Shown here one piece after another: positions 51,890 to 63,014 of a stretch of 64,000 nucleotides of DNA (its first letter is position 1; every line of letters starts with the position of its first letter). Both the position numbers and the translations under genes were made by a program. This DNA is from Cristatella mucedo (lineage: Eukaryota > Bryozoa > Phylactolaemata > Cristatellidae), in contig WPIO01000009.1 in the NCBI GenBank assembly GCA_009760855.2, positions 1,459,001-1,523,000 of the forward strand, read 5' to 3'. The notes under the pieces are model-generated. The model was not told the DNA's origin. It did no database searches and saw nothing but the letters and a program-made list of their open reading frames with translations.

Positions 51890-51934
51890 AGCGTGTGTGT
51901 GTGTGTGTGTGTGTGAGCACGTGTGTGTGTGTGA

Positions 51935-52012
<78 letters not shown>
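51890..52012. repeat. (TG)n/(TA)n microsatellite
   Basis: A run of TG dinucleotides (51893-51935, interrupted by AGCACG) is followed by about 75 bases of TA repeats with two TGTA interruptions. Such runs are length-variable and prone to assembly error. Confidence 0.9.
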
Positions 52013-52017
<5 letters not shown>

Positions 52018-54479
52018 ATCTTCTATACTGACAACATAGGTCGTTCGCTAGAATCCCCTGGAATATGTTTATGGTCCTTGCCAACACGGTAAGCTCTCTT
52101 AGTACCCTATGCAAATGTATTGCTTACAGAGAATATCGAAATTCATCTGGGAAATGTGATTAATTTCAAAGTGAAATTCGCATGCTGTAGCTATTGAAAG
52201 GGTACTTCCATAGTATCAAAACACGGCAGTCTTATTGAGCATATGCAGGGAAAGATGCACCATTGCCGAATTTCGATAAAGTAGGTGATCTTCACAATGG
52301 TAAAAATTGTAAGAGTGGAGTTTGACTTTTCAGTTATGAGCTCACTCAAAGCTCAGTTCATCCTAAAGGGTTTTCGTAAAGAGCTATACTATAAGGTGAC
52401 TCAAGCTTCAGCTTGAAGTGTGTGGGGGAGAGAATATATCGGTTCTGGGTGGATATCAAAGGCTGAGGAGAAAACTAGTGTTGATGGAAGCTGAAACTGA
52501 CTGAAGCCTAGCACGAAACGTTGCCTGCTTTCTTCACATCAGCTAATCTGAGAAACCAGGTTAGTTGTGTGTTATAGGTTCCTGCTTGCACTTTAAGAAA
52601 TTGCTTTACTTAGCTAGCAAAGTCAAAGTTTTTTGTAACATGTGCAAGCTATAGCCAGACTGTACATGAATCCATAGTTGACTAGTTACCACTACAAGCT
52701 ATAACCGTTCAAAATTTGCAAAATATTGCGTGACTTTATATAGGAAATCCAAGGCAGCTGCGATAATTCTACAGCACAGAGCTAGTTGTGGCCTAGTTAT
52801 AAATTGAAAAATTCAAGTCTAAGCAACACCGTAGCATTCGATATAGTGGTTGTGCAAAGCAAGAATCATCGCCGATACTGCTTTAGCTAGCAGGTAAAGA
52901 CGAGTGAAGAGCCAAATATTATGCGAAGTTGTGCTTCTCAGATAGCTATCCAGCAATGCACGAGAAGTTTGCATGTTTAATCAGAGCTCCCTGTGTATCA
53001 AAGGCATCGGAGAGAGCGGTAAGAGAGCCAGTCAACGCGCTTTGCTGCATTAATTCAACCTCAACTTTGGCTATCCCAGCCGACCCCAGACGACGTAATA
53101 ACGAACATTATAAGACTCATATTCTCTGTCTTCAACGAAGCGGCGATAAATAGCAAACTTTAAAAAAGTGAGTATTGATCAAAATATATCTAGTCCTTGC
53201 ATTTGTAAGTCTTATCTTGGACTGCATGAATTAAAGTTCCTTTCATGCAGTTCTATAAGATTCAGTGAAGCAGGAAATGAGAACCAAGTTGGTCAGCAAA
53301 CTGGCAATTACTGGTATGATTTAAGCAGCGGCTGATCAAGTGTAACAATATTTTCCAGGCCTCAGCGTTCTTTTCAGGCTGATATAGCTTCATTCTGCTG
53401 CAGCACAGTTTTGTAGAAACTATCACTTCCGTATCCTCAGCCTCTAGATAGTTACTGGGATACTCCGACAATGTTTTTTAACTTAAGTAAGCCCATGATT
53501 TACATTTGAAACTAAATCGTTCATGTCCATGAGATATTTACAGTTTCTTAGAAATGACGCAAATATTCAATGTATAGCCTATTGGAATTTCTTTTAAACA
53601 GATAACAACCTACGCAATGGAAACGTATTACTAAATATGGCATCGTCTGAAGCTGCAGGTGATCGTCTATAAGCTAGATCCACTGTTAAGGCATAGAGCT
53701 GCAAGCTGACAGATCATGCTATCGGAAATCAGGGGAACAATATGGACTTTAGATCAAAACATTTTATTTACTTTAGCTAATAATTGGTATAGTAGCAGTA
53801 ATGAATAAATATGATTGTCTTCGCACATCCTTAAGTTCCCAACTTTAGAGTTAAATCAAAGCCCCATTTGAAAAAATACTATTGAGAATTGCACTATTTA
53901 GTTGGTTAAAATTACTTTCAGCTAATATGTTATTTTGAAACAATTTTTATCATAGAGTGTGATTTATTTGCTGCTGCATACAACGGCTGGCTCCCTTTGT
54001 TTATATAAGAAGCTTCTGCAATAATAATGCGCTATTAATGCCCCATAGTGGATGCCATAATCTCGATATTAAATATTCAGTCACGTAGCAGCCGATTGTG
54101 ACTTATCCACTCTTTTGGGCAAGATGCTATCTCTCTTCGTACATTAACACATTAATCCACCGCTTTTTATTTTATTTTCTGAGCTTAAGCCTATGGTTCT
54201 GTGTAATTTTAACTATTAATCTATTTTCTGTTCTATTTACGCACCAGGTCTCTAAGATTTCATTTAGAATCTGGAAGAAATGGTAGTCTATTAAGATAAT
54301 AGGCTGATGTGTTGACAGGAAGGAGCCATGATTTTCAGGTTTGGTGCAAGGATTCAGGTTAGAGGTTGAGGGTCTCATGCCCCTTCAAGGCTTCGGGAAA
54401 CTTACCACACGATCTCGGTACTTTCCTTTGTCCATAGGGGGCATTTACCCCTACTGTTCTCGCCTCCTGACATAGAGTG
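52013..54479. other. no gene recognised
   Basis: About 2.4 kb of AT-rich sequence without recognised repeats. It may include the 5' UTR/promoter of the LINE that follows, whose exact 5' end I cannot place. Confidence 0.4.
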
Positions 54480-54667
54480 CTCTAACGTGCGTTCGTGTTC
54501 GTTGCAGAATTCTTCCGAAAACCGAAGTTCTTGCGAACATCGTGTACGGAAACGATACAGCTAAGACCTGTTTAAAGTTATTGTGATTGTTATTTGACCG
54601 TAGCGTGTAAGAAATTACGTGCTAATGGACATCTAAACGCTTATCGCTTCGCGCTGCTGGGTCTCCC

Positions 54668-55907
54668 ATGCCAGTGGTTGCCTTAGCTACGCCGGCGGCT
54701 ATTAACCTGCTTGTTAGTTATGATCGTCAGCAGCTGCTTTCGCTTCGTCATCGTAGATCAAATGCATCTCTAGATAAAAATGTTGTTGCTAAGATTTATG
54801 AACCATGCATTAACAAAAGAAAAGCACCCGGTAGCCGCCGCGGTGGCCGGAACCGCCAGCTCAGACGCCGCTCGTTGGGCAGGAACCTGTGAGCTTAGTA
54901 CCCGCTCGTTTGGTATTCCTAGCATTCTCTTGAACCGCTCAGCCCTCTTCCCCACATGTGTCACTATAAATCTCTCTAACTTAGTGGTCATCAGGCCCGT
55001 TGTAACTCCATCGGCCAGACTTAACGCTTGCCTGTGGAATCCTCGCTCAATGTGCAATAAACTTCTAGTAATAAGCGACCTCATTTCTGAAAAAGTTATC
55101 GACCTGCTCGCCCTAACTGAAACTTGGCTGAAATCGATAAACTGCCCGACAATTATAGACGCTACTCCATCCGGCTTCTTGTTCTTTCACACCCCTAGAT
55201 CAATCAAAACTGGAGGTGGAGTTCCTATTATTGTTCCCTCGAAATTCAACTTCAAGCCATTTGCAGTACCCTCGAAGCAGTCTTTTGAATCAATTGTCTT
55301 GGTCTCACCCGAAAACAAGCTACCGATAGTGGCAGTAGTCTATCGCCTTCCAGGTACCAAATCCTCCTTTATCTCAGATTTCTCCGATCTCATTTCGATT
55401 CTGTGTGCAAGAAATCGATCCTTCCTCGTGATGGGTGATTTCAACGTTCACTTAGATAACTTATCTGACGCTTTCAGCACCAAATTTCGTGCATTGACTG
55501 ACTCGTTGTCTTTTATGGCTCATGTGCATGGCCCTACCCACACCAAGGGTCACACACTCAACCAGATTTTCTCATACGACTACACTTTGTCATCACCAAT
55601 TATTTCCAAATCCTGCTTATCTGACCACATGCAGATCTCATTCAATCTACAGTGTGTGCCCACATCCTCCTCTAAAATAACCTGTGAATCGCAAAACCTG
55701 AAGACCCTTGACATCGATGCTGTCCGTGCGAGAATATCTGCTTCGACGGTGCTGCTCAGTCCTCCCTCCGATCTGTCATCATTGGTAGATAGCTACAACA
55801 AGACACTAGCTGACATGCTCGACAACTTTGCACCTCTGACAAAGAGCACTGTGCGCCCCCCCCCCCCCGCCAAGACGGCCTATGGTTTACCACAGACATT
55901 AAACTAG
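54668..55907 (+). pseudogene. LINE family 1 N-terminus and AP endonuclease domain
   Basis: A 74-residue frame (54668-54892; NLLVSYDRQQLLSLRHRR, then an Arg/Gly-rich basic stretch) overlaps a 375-residue frame (54780-55907) with one frame change between them, suggesting an ancestral single protein. The second holds the endonuclease: N87 in WNPRS (about 86-90), LLALTETW with Glu114 (109-116), VVYRLPG, LVMGDFNVHLD with Asp220 and Asn222 (217-226), GPTHTKGHTLNQI (251-263) and SDHMQISF with His283 (281-288). Position 261 is Asn where this family normally has Asp, which may impair catalysis. The domain nicks target DNA to prime reverse transcription. The frame ends at a C homopolymer (55856-55868), a likely site of a frame-changing indel. 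Confidence 0.85.
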
Positions 55908-57849
55908 CCAGGTCAACTAAACTAAAGCTTGAAAAAGCACAAGATCCGGACTAATTGTTCATCGACAGGCATGTGAAGACTACTGAAAGTCGTACCAATC
56001 GATCTTAGCAAAGGCCAAGTCTAGCTTCTATAAAAACTTTGTTGAATCACAGATGCACAACCCAAAAATGCTGATGTCGACAAAAAACCATCCCTTCAAC
56101 CGTTCCCAGGTTAGCTCCTTACCTGATGATCCTTGTGATGATCTAGCCGATCGCTTCTCTCGATTCTTTGAGCAGAAGATATGCAAGATCAGGGAATCCA
56201 TCCCTGCGATGACAACCTCCCCACTATAATGCTGTCCCTCGGTTCCTGGCTGCCCCTCAATGTCAGCATTTAAGCAGGTCACTAGTGATCTAGTCCTAAA
56301 ATTCGTATCGCAATCAAAGAAGACAAGTCCTCTGGACCCTATTCCTACTGTCCTGCTCCCACGTTGCATTGATCTGCTGCTGTCATGCATAGCTATCACC
56401 ATTAATATGTCATTAGCCTCAGGTCATGTTCCAGCACCTTTCAAAAAAGCTGTAGTCAGGCCTCTCCTCAAGAAAGCAACACTAGACCAAGAGAACTTGA
56501 GCAACTACCGCCCAGTCTTCCTTCTACCATTTATATCCAAGACACTGAAACTGGTCGTGGCTGACCAGCTAAAGTCAAATATCGAAACCTCACACCTTGC
56601 TAGTAAGTTCCAGTCTGGCTTTAGAGCTAATCACTCCACAGAGTAAGCATTACTTAGGTTATACAACGACCGACTTAGAAATGCAGACATGGGTAGAGTG
56701 TCTACTTTTTTTGCTTATTCTTTCGGCAGCTTTTGATACCATCGATCACTAAGTTCTTCTAGAGCTCCTCTTATCTCGCGAAAGCATCACTGGCACTGCT
56801 CTGCAGTGGTTCAGGTCCTATCTCAGTGGGAGACTATAGAGTATTGACTTGAATTGACAAAGATCATCTGAAGTACCTCTGAAATATGGAGTACCTCAGG
56901 GCTCCGTGCTAGGTCCAGTTCTTTTCACGGTTTATACTCTCCCTCTTGCTGATGTGATTGCCAAGCACAATCTAGGCTTTTACTTCTATGCGAATGGCAC
57001 TCAGTTGTACCTTTGCTTCGATCCCTCCCAGCCTTCGAGCACCTCAGATTCTCTAAACTCACTTGCTGCATGCATTGATGACGTCCACACATGGATGGCA
57101 GCAAATTTTCTAAAACTAATCGATGACAAAACTAACTTACTAGTTATAGGCTAACCCAGAGTGATTCAGAAATTGGAAAGGCTGAGGCTCAAAATTCGCT
57201 CTGCCAGCATATCTCCTGTCGAATCAGCTCGAAATCTAGGTGTCATATTCCAAAGCGACCTCTCGTTAGACTACCATATCAGCTTCTCGGTCAAACTGCC
57301 TATTTTCAGCTTCATAATATTGCTAAAATTTGGGCCTGTTTAGATAAGGATACCAAGTCTAAGTTGGTCCATGCATTCGTGACATCCCGTCTCGACTTCT
57401 GCAACTCACTGCTCACTGGCCTACCAGCATGTGCGATCAGGCGATTGCAGCTGGTGCAAAACTCTGCAGCTCGGCTTGTCTGTCGTGAGCTTCGAAGTTG
57501 CCACATTACACCACTTCTCGCTAACCAGCACTGGCTACCAGTTAAGCAACGGATTGACTTCAAGGTTTTGTCGCTCACTTTTAGGTCCCTTCATTCTATG
57601 GCTCCAGCCTATCTCTCCGACATTCTCCCACATCAGGCCATGCATCGTACGACCTGCTTTTTGGAATCTAACAGTCTAGTAATACCTCGTACAAACCTCA
57701 AATCCTTTGGATACAGCGCATTTAGTTTGTATGCTCCCAAAGCTTGGAACTCCCTCCCGATCTGCGTCAGATTATTCCCTGACCTGACCACATTTAAAAG
57801 GAACCAAAAAATACATCTATTTAGGACAGCATTCAGTGGGTCCCCGTGA
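55908..57849 (+). pseudogene. LINE family 1 reverse transcriptase, interrupted
   Basis: Colinear with the intact 636-residue frame at 9993-11903. Open pieces: 56260-56646 (SPLDPIP, NYRPVFLLPFISK, FQSGFRANHSTE), 56906-57154 (VLGPVLFTVYTLPLADVI and the catalytic box changed to FYANGTQLYL), 57161-57343 and 57364-57849 (C-terminal region). Stops replace codons at about 56227 and 56644, and frameshifts occur near 56710 and 57155. YADD is YANG here, so the enzyme would be dead even with the frame intact. Confidence 0.9.
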
Positions 57850-58088
57850 TTCGTCCTTCACGTGTTTTTGTTTGCTGGCACTGAGCATGCTGCCACTAAC
57901 CACATTTGCATGCTGACCCTATGCATGTCACCCCTAACCATGTTATTCATTTTGTTTGTTTTTCAAGCATGATTTTACTTACCATTCAATTGCATTTCCC
58001 TTTGCAGCAAATGTAAAGCGCCTAGAAAGAGATTAAGTTCTCTGTGGGCGCTGTATCAAGTACATTATTATTTTTGTTTTTTATTATT

Positions 58089-59464
58089 ACTGCCTTCTTG
58101 CTCTATCACTGTGTGTAGAGTCTCATTTAGCGGCTTTAGCTAAATATGAAGTGGTATAAAAAATCGTTCCATATGCTTTAATGATTTACGAATTAAATGA
58201 ATTAGTTGAATTTACTTTAAATGTTCCGGTTATCGAGAAAGATTGAGCATTCAGAGCCGTTAGAAGTAGTCATTTTTTACTTAAAATATGGTAATGCCTT
58301 GTATCGGTGCTTTTAACTTTGCAATTGTATATTTCTTAACTTGCTAACTGTTGAGATCGTGCAATCCAGGGTGCTTCTTTAGTCAGCTCTTTTGTGTCGT
58401 ATTCGGTCTAGTGATTAATTTAGCTACATTAACATATCTCGTGACCCCGAAACTACGACAGGGTTTGATATTGATTTCATTTCCTAAAATTGCATTAGCC
58501 ATTATTTGTATAGGGTGTCTTATTTTTTTCAGATGCAGAAAAATCTTTATTTATTCACGTGCAAAATCTGTTTTTATTCGCGTAGTAATTGCGATTAAAA
58601 AGTCGTGCGGTTATCTTCAGGAATATCAACATCAATCTCCAGAACACCTAATTCATGCCTGAATTTATTGCGATATCGTTTCCTGTATAATGATTGGCCA
58701 TAATATAAAATATAAAACGTTCATCATAGAAATCTTTAATTTAAGCTCGTCGTGCCGATCTAATCTCTGCCTGTAGTGGTGGATTGGCATCACAGTTGTC
58801 AGTGAATTTCTCATGTGAGTTTTTGATGCAAATAAAGAACTCTTACTGGCGAAGATTCATGAATGCCCGCTCTGATTTGATTGCTCGTCATGCTATTTTC
58901 TATTTATTAATTGATTTCCGTGGAAAAATATTCTTGATTGGCTGTTTATTGCAATATCAAGAATTAGGAAATAAAGTGTCATCCCATCAGAAATTATTAA
59001 TTAATATATTTCTCTCTTATAGGTAGTTATTCATGTCTACAGAGCAGTGAGTGAAGACTGAATCGCAGACTAGCAGATCTGTTTGGCTATCTAGCAAACC
59101 AAGTTGCTTCATAAATCAATCCACTTCCTCATAACTGATCGTGTGTGTCAGCTGTTTTCGGTTTCAAAACATAAACGCTTGAAAAAAGTTCAATCTTATC
59201 TTTCTTATGCTTACTGATGATTGGAGTTTGATCTTTCTTTCCATTCAGATGAAATGTAAAAATATGGGCAATACTTGCCTTTTTGTAATCAGTTACGAAA
59301 CATAAATCTAAAACGCACCCCTCTGGTCAATTGTCATTTAGCAACCTTGGCGGATATTATAATGCTGTTTCTTCCCTCGAAATCATATGACAAAGTTTTT
59401 ATTCGAATATATGATGCCATCAGGAAAGGACTTGAATGCGAGTGCACGTTTAACAACTTCACCA
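58089..59464. other. no gene recognised
   Basis: AT-rich spacer between two family 1 copies of opposite orientation. A 103-residue hydrophobic frame (58351-58662) and a 91-residue frame (59275-59550) have no signature; the end of the latter runs into the next LINE tail. Confidence 0.4.
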
Positions 59465-60904
59465 TCTCAAAAATGGTACTCCTACTTCTACTGCTACTAA
59501 TAATTATAAATGTGGATAGCACCCTCAGAGAACCGAATCTCTGTCTCTAGGCACTTTACAGATGCTGCGGGTAAATTATAACCAATTATTTTGTGGTAAC
59601 ATCCGCAAACAGCAGTCACTGCATTATCAGTTATGTAAATGCAAAGGAATAATTGCAAAGACCCACTATATGCTGTGCTAATATAGTGCGTTTAAGCTTC
59701 TTTTTAAACATCTGGTTGTTGCAGCTCCTTCGCATCCGGTCGTCTTTCCGTCCCTCACTCTGTATTGAAATAACTAGATGATCGAGCCTTAAGCTCGTAT
59801 ACCTGCCAGGAGACGTTGTAACGTGCCACGTAGTGAGTTCCAGGCTTTGGGTCATATGATCTAAAGGCACTGTCTCCAAATGATTTGAGGTATGTATGAA
59901 ATGTAGCTAAGCGATCAATTTCCGAAAAGAGGATGATAAGAAGCTTGGCATAGCCAGGGGATGGCATCTGATAAGTAGGCTGGAGCTAAAAAGTGAAGGT
60001 ACCTCACATTGAACGGCAGTACCTTAAAGTCAATGTCTTGCTGACTGGGAGCCGGCGAAGAAATCTGCAAATGGTATGCTGTAGAAACTGCGACGTCCAA
60101 GGTAGACAAGCCCGTTTTACAGAGTTTGCACCAATTGTAGGAACATGCTTCAAAGACCGGTAGACCGGCAAGCAGTAAATACTGAAGTTCAGCAGATATG
60201 TTACTATTGCATGGACCAATAATAGTGCAGCATCCTTTCTAAGCAATCCCACATTTGATCAATATTACATTGCTTAAAATATGTAGTTGTATGACGAGCT
60301 TACGTAACATAATGAAGGGTTACTATAAACAGGACACCTAGATTTTTAGTAGAGTCACTGGGAAATATGCTGGCGTAGCCGTATTTGGGCTCTAATGTTT
60401 TCCAATTTCTGAATCACACTTGGTTTTCTCGTAACAAGTAAATTTGATGAATCATGATTCAATTTAAGATAATTTTCTGCATCCATTAACAGATGTCATC
60501 AATAAAAGCAGCAAGGAAGTTGAATGAACCTGAGGTGCTGTCGGGCTGGGAGAAATAAAATTAAAGGTACAACTGAGAGTCATCAACGTAAAAGTGAAGG
60601 CTTGATTGTGCTAGGAAATCATAACCACAATAAGGAAAATTACAACCATGCTAAGAATGGGAGCATGAATGGAAGCCGGATGTAGATCTATACTTCAGGG
60701 GTTGATCAGATCATCTTGTTCCGTTCACATCAAATTCTCAAGAGTCTCCCATCTAGATAAGATTTACGCTGCTGCATCGATGTAGAAGTAATAGACTTGT
60801 GGCATTAGAGGCGTCCTAAAAGGAATCTGTGATCGTTAATATCAAAGGATGCCGAAAGATCCAGCAACAAATGCACGCAGACTTTATGTCTGCAATGATA
60901 AGTA

Positions 60905-62718
60905 GGTAATGTAATGTAATGTATCTCCGTCAGTAACTCCACAAAGTCGTAAAGACCATGTGGGCGTTAGGCAGGAGAGTTTTGTATAGCACACTCACAG
61001 CCTAAGCGGCTTTCGGTACGCATTCGGTAGCCAACAGACTTCGTCTCACGCAACAAAGAGAAAGTGGGAAGCATAGCAGAGTTAGGAGAGCAGTTGAGGT
61101 AGTGAGTATCAAAGAAGCAGCAGTTCAGGACCGCTGAAAAAGATGTGCCATAGTCGGCAGTTGGAGAGTAGATGTCGTTGCATAAGAATTGTGGAAGCGA
61201 GTTCCACAGTCTAGGACCTGCAGAGCTAAAGCTTCTGTCGCCAACTGTCTCTAAGCGGAGGAATGGGGCAGCTAATTTATTGTCCACACAGGACCTGAGG
61301 GCGCGAACAGGCTGAAACTGATGCAGCAGTTCAGCTAGGTATGAAGGAGCCAAGCCGTGGCGGGCCTTGTGGGTCAGCGTAAGAACTTTGCTCCGTATCC
61401 TTTGCTCAACCGGCAACCATCCTAGCTCTTCCAGCAAAGGTGACACGTGATCACACCGCTGGGACTTGAAGACCAGCCTTGCAGCCATATTCATAGTCCG
61501 CTGTAGTGGCATAATAGCTTTCTTTAGTAGCCCAGCCAAAAAGGAATTACAATAATCAAGCCGAGACGGAACTAAAGAGCTAGTTCAATTTTGTACAAGC
61601 CACTGTGGGAGACAGCTTCTAATCTTGGATAGGGATCGGATGTGATGGCTAGCTGTAGAGGCAGTCTTCTGAATGAAGCTTTTGAAATTGAGGCAGCTGT
61701 CGAACACGACACCTAGATTACGAGCACGTGGTGAAGGTCGCACAATAGCATCGCCTATTAGAACTGCAAAGCCTTTTAATCCAGCCACACGCTTAGGGTT
61801 TCCTATGAGAAGCAGTTCGGTTTTATCGTCATTTAATTTCAGGAAGTTTTCCGACATCCAGGATCGAATATCGGCGAGGCAAGCATTCAGTTTCTCAGTT
61901 GCTGCAGCAGATTCTGACGGTTTAAATGACAAGTACAACTGAGTATCGTCAGCATAGAAGTGATATCCTATTCCATGGGCCTTAATCACTTTTCCCAGAG
62001 GTTGCGTGTAAATGGAGAACAGCAAGGGACCAAATACAGACCCTTGAGGGACTCCACAGGTGACCCTTCTCATGTCTGAGACCTGACCCCCACACGACAC
62101 GGATTGAACACGATCAGACAAGTATGATTTAAACCACGCCAGTGCTTCGTCTGCCAGACCGATCGTAGTTCTCAGTCGTTCAAGCAGAACTTCGTGACCA
62201 ATGGTGTCGAAGGCAGCAGACAGATCTAGCAGAGCTAGGGCAGTGACATTCCCGTCGTCGTTGCCACGTAGAATGTCATTGTTAACACGGAGGAGAGCAG
62301 TTTCGGTAGAGTGCTGCCTCTTGAAACCTGATTGAAATGTTTTTGACATTCCATTATTTTCAATATGTTCAACTAACTGCTTAGCAACAATTTTTTCAAG
62401 AATCTTTGATAAGAATGGAAGAAGGGAAACTGGCCGATACTTTGCCAGGACCTCTGTGGCTAATCCAGGCTTTTTAAGAATAGGTTTAACGATTACCGAT
62501 TTGAAGGACTTGGGGACGATCCCTTTTCCCAAAGAAGCATTACAAATCTTGGTTATGGCAGGGCTAAGTTGGTCTGCAAGTTAAGACCACAGAGATAAAG
62601 GTATAGGGTCTTCAGGAGACGAGCTCTTTTTGCTAGACCTTATTAAGGCAGCCACATCACAGGCAGAAACATCAGAGAATCTTTTAAGAAAGGTCACAGG
62701 TTGAGGAATGGCGATTGC
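60905..62718 (-). mobile_element. family 2 LINE, best-preserved copy
   Basis: The minus strand runs from about 62718 to a tail read on the plus strand as GTAATGTAATGTAATGTATC, i.e. (ATTAC)n. About 1.8 kb, 5'-truncated within the pre-RT linker; no endonuclease domain. It sits inside a family 1 copy (59465-63010). Its 3' UTR word CGGCTTTCGGTACGCATTCGG recurs in every family 2 fragment of the window. Confidence 0.9.
60967..62718 (-). pseudogene. LINE family 2 reverse transcriptase, one stop and one frameshift
   Basis: A single TAA (62581-62583) divides an otherwise open frame: upstream VTFLKRFSDVSACDVAALI..SPEDPIPLSLWS, downstream the 315-residue piece 62532-61585. Residues there: YRPVSLLPFLSKILEKIV (32-49), FQSGFKRQHSTETALL (66-81), LDLSAAFDTIGHEVLL (102-117), TCGVPQGSVFGPLLF (158-172), catalytic [10 protein letters not shown] (192-201), FLKLNDDKTELLLIG. 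A frameshift near 61580 passes into 61539-60967, the C-terminal region (HVSPLLEELGWLPVEQRI, LWNSLPQFLCND). The YADD box is intact, so this copy decayed only lightly. Confidence 0.9.
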
Positions 62719-63014
62719 TTCGCTAAACATACAAAGTAAAGCTGACTCTGTGGATTTATTTGCTCTAAAACAAGACTTGAACTTGCCAACTAAGTGAAAC
62801 TTCCATATTCGAGCACAGCTGGCTTGCAAGACTCATTCAAGTGTCTTTAACATGAACGGTAAAAATAATATTGGGCGCAAATTTCTCTCTTCCCCTGCTT
62901 CTTTGCTGCTTTCCTGATGATTAGTCAGAGTGAAGCTTTTTTAAATGCTTCAGGGACATAACCTGTGGTAACTTACATATTTATAATGTTAGTTATGAGT
63001 TTACTGTGTGGTAT

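Larger units (their letters stand above)
54480..58088 (+). mobile_element. family 1 LINE (L2/CR1-like), nearly complete copy
   Basis: The most complete family 1 copy: a presumptive 5' UTR (from about 54480), a basic N-terminal segment, an AP-type endonuclease, a reverse transcriptase, a 3' UTR and the tail CGCCTAGAAAGAGATTAAG...GGGCGCTGTATC followed by (ATT)n-like sequence. It supplies the endonuclease half that the intact-RT copy at 9994-12134 lacks. The hairpin arm has a G where the other copy has T, breaking one pair. Point stops in the RT show it is not active as it stands. Confidence 0.85.
59465..63010 (-). mobile_element. family 1 LINE, split by a family 2 insertion
   Basis: Left piece 59465-60904: plus-strand 3' tail (CACCCTCAGAGAACCGAATC, CTAGGCACTTTACAGATGC), 3' UTR, RT C-terminus and on to the region that in intact copies reads ATGTCTGCATTTCTAAGTAG. 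The right piece, 62719-63010, resumes with CATACAAAGTAAAGCTGAC (the HSTESALL region) and runs upstream through a FLPFMLKTLE reading to the VPxxFKKA region. The two pieces are contiguous in intact family 1, so the family 2 element between them is an insertion. A second family 2 piece begins right after 63010. Confidence 0.8.
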
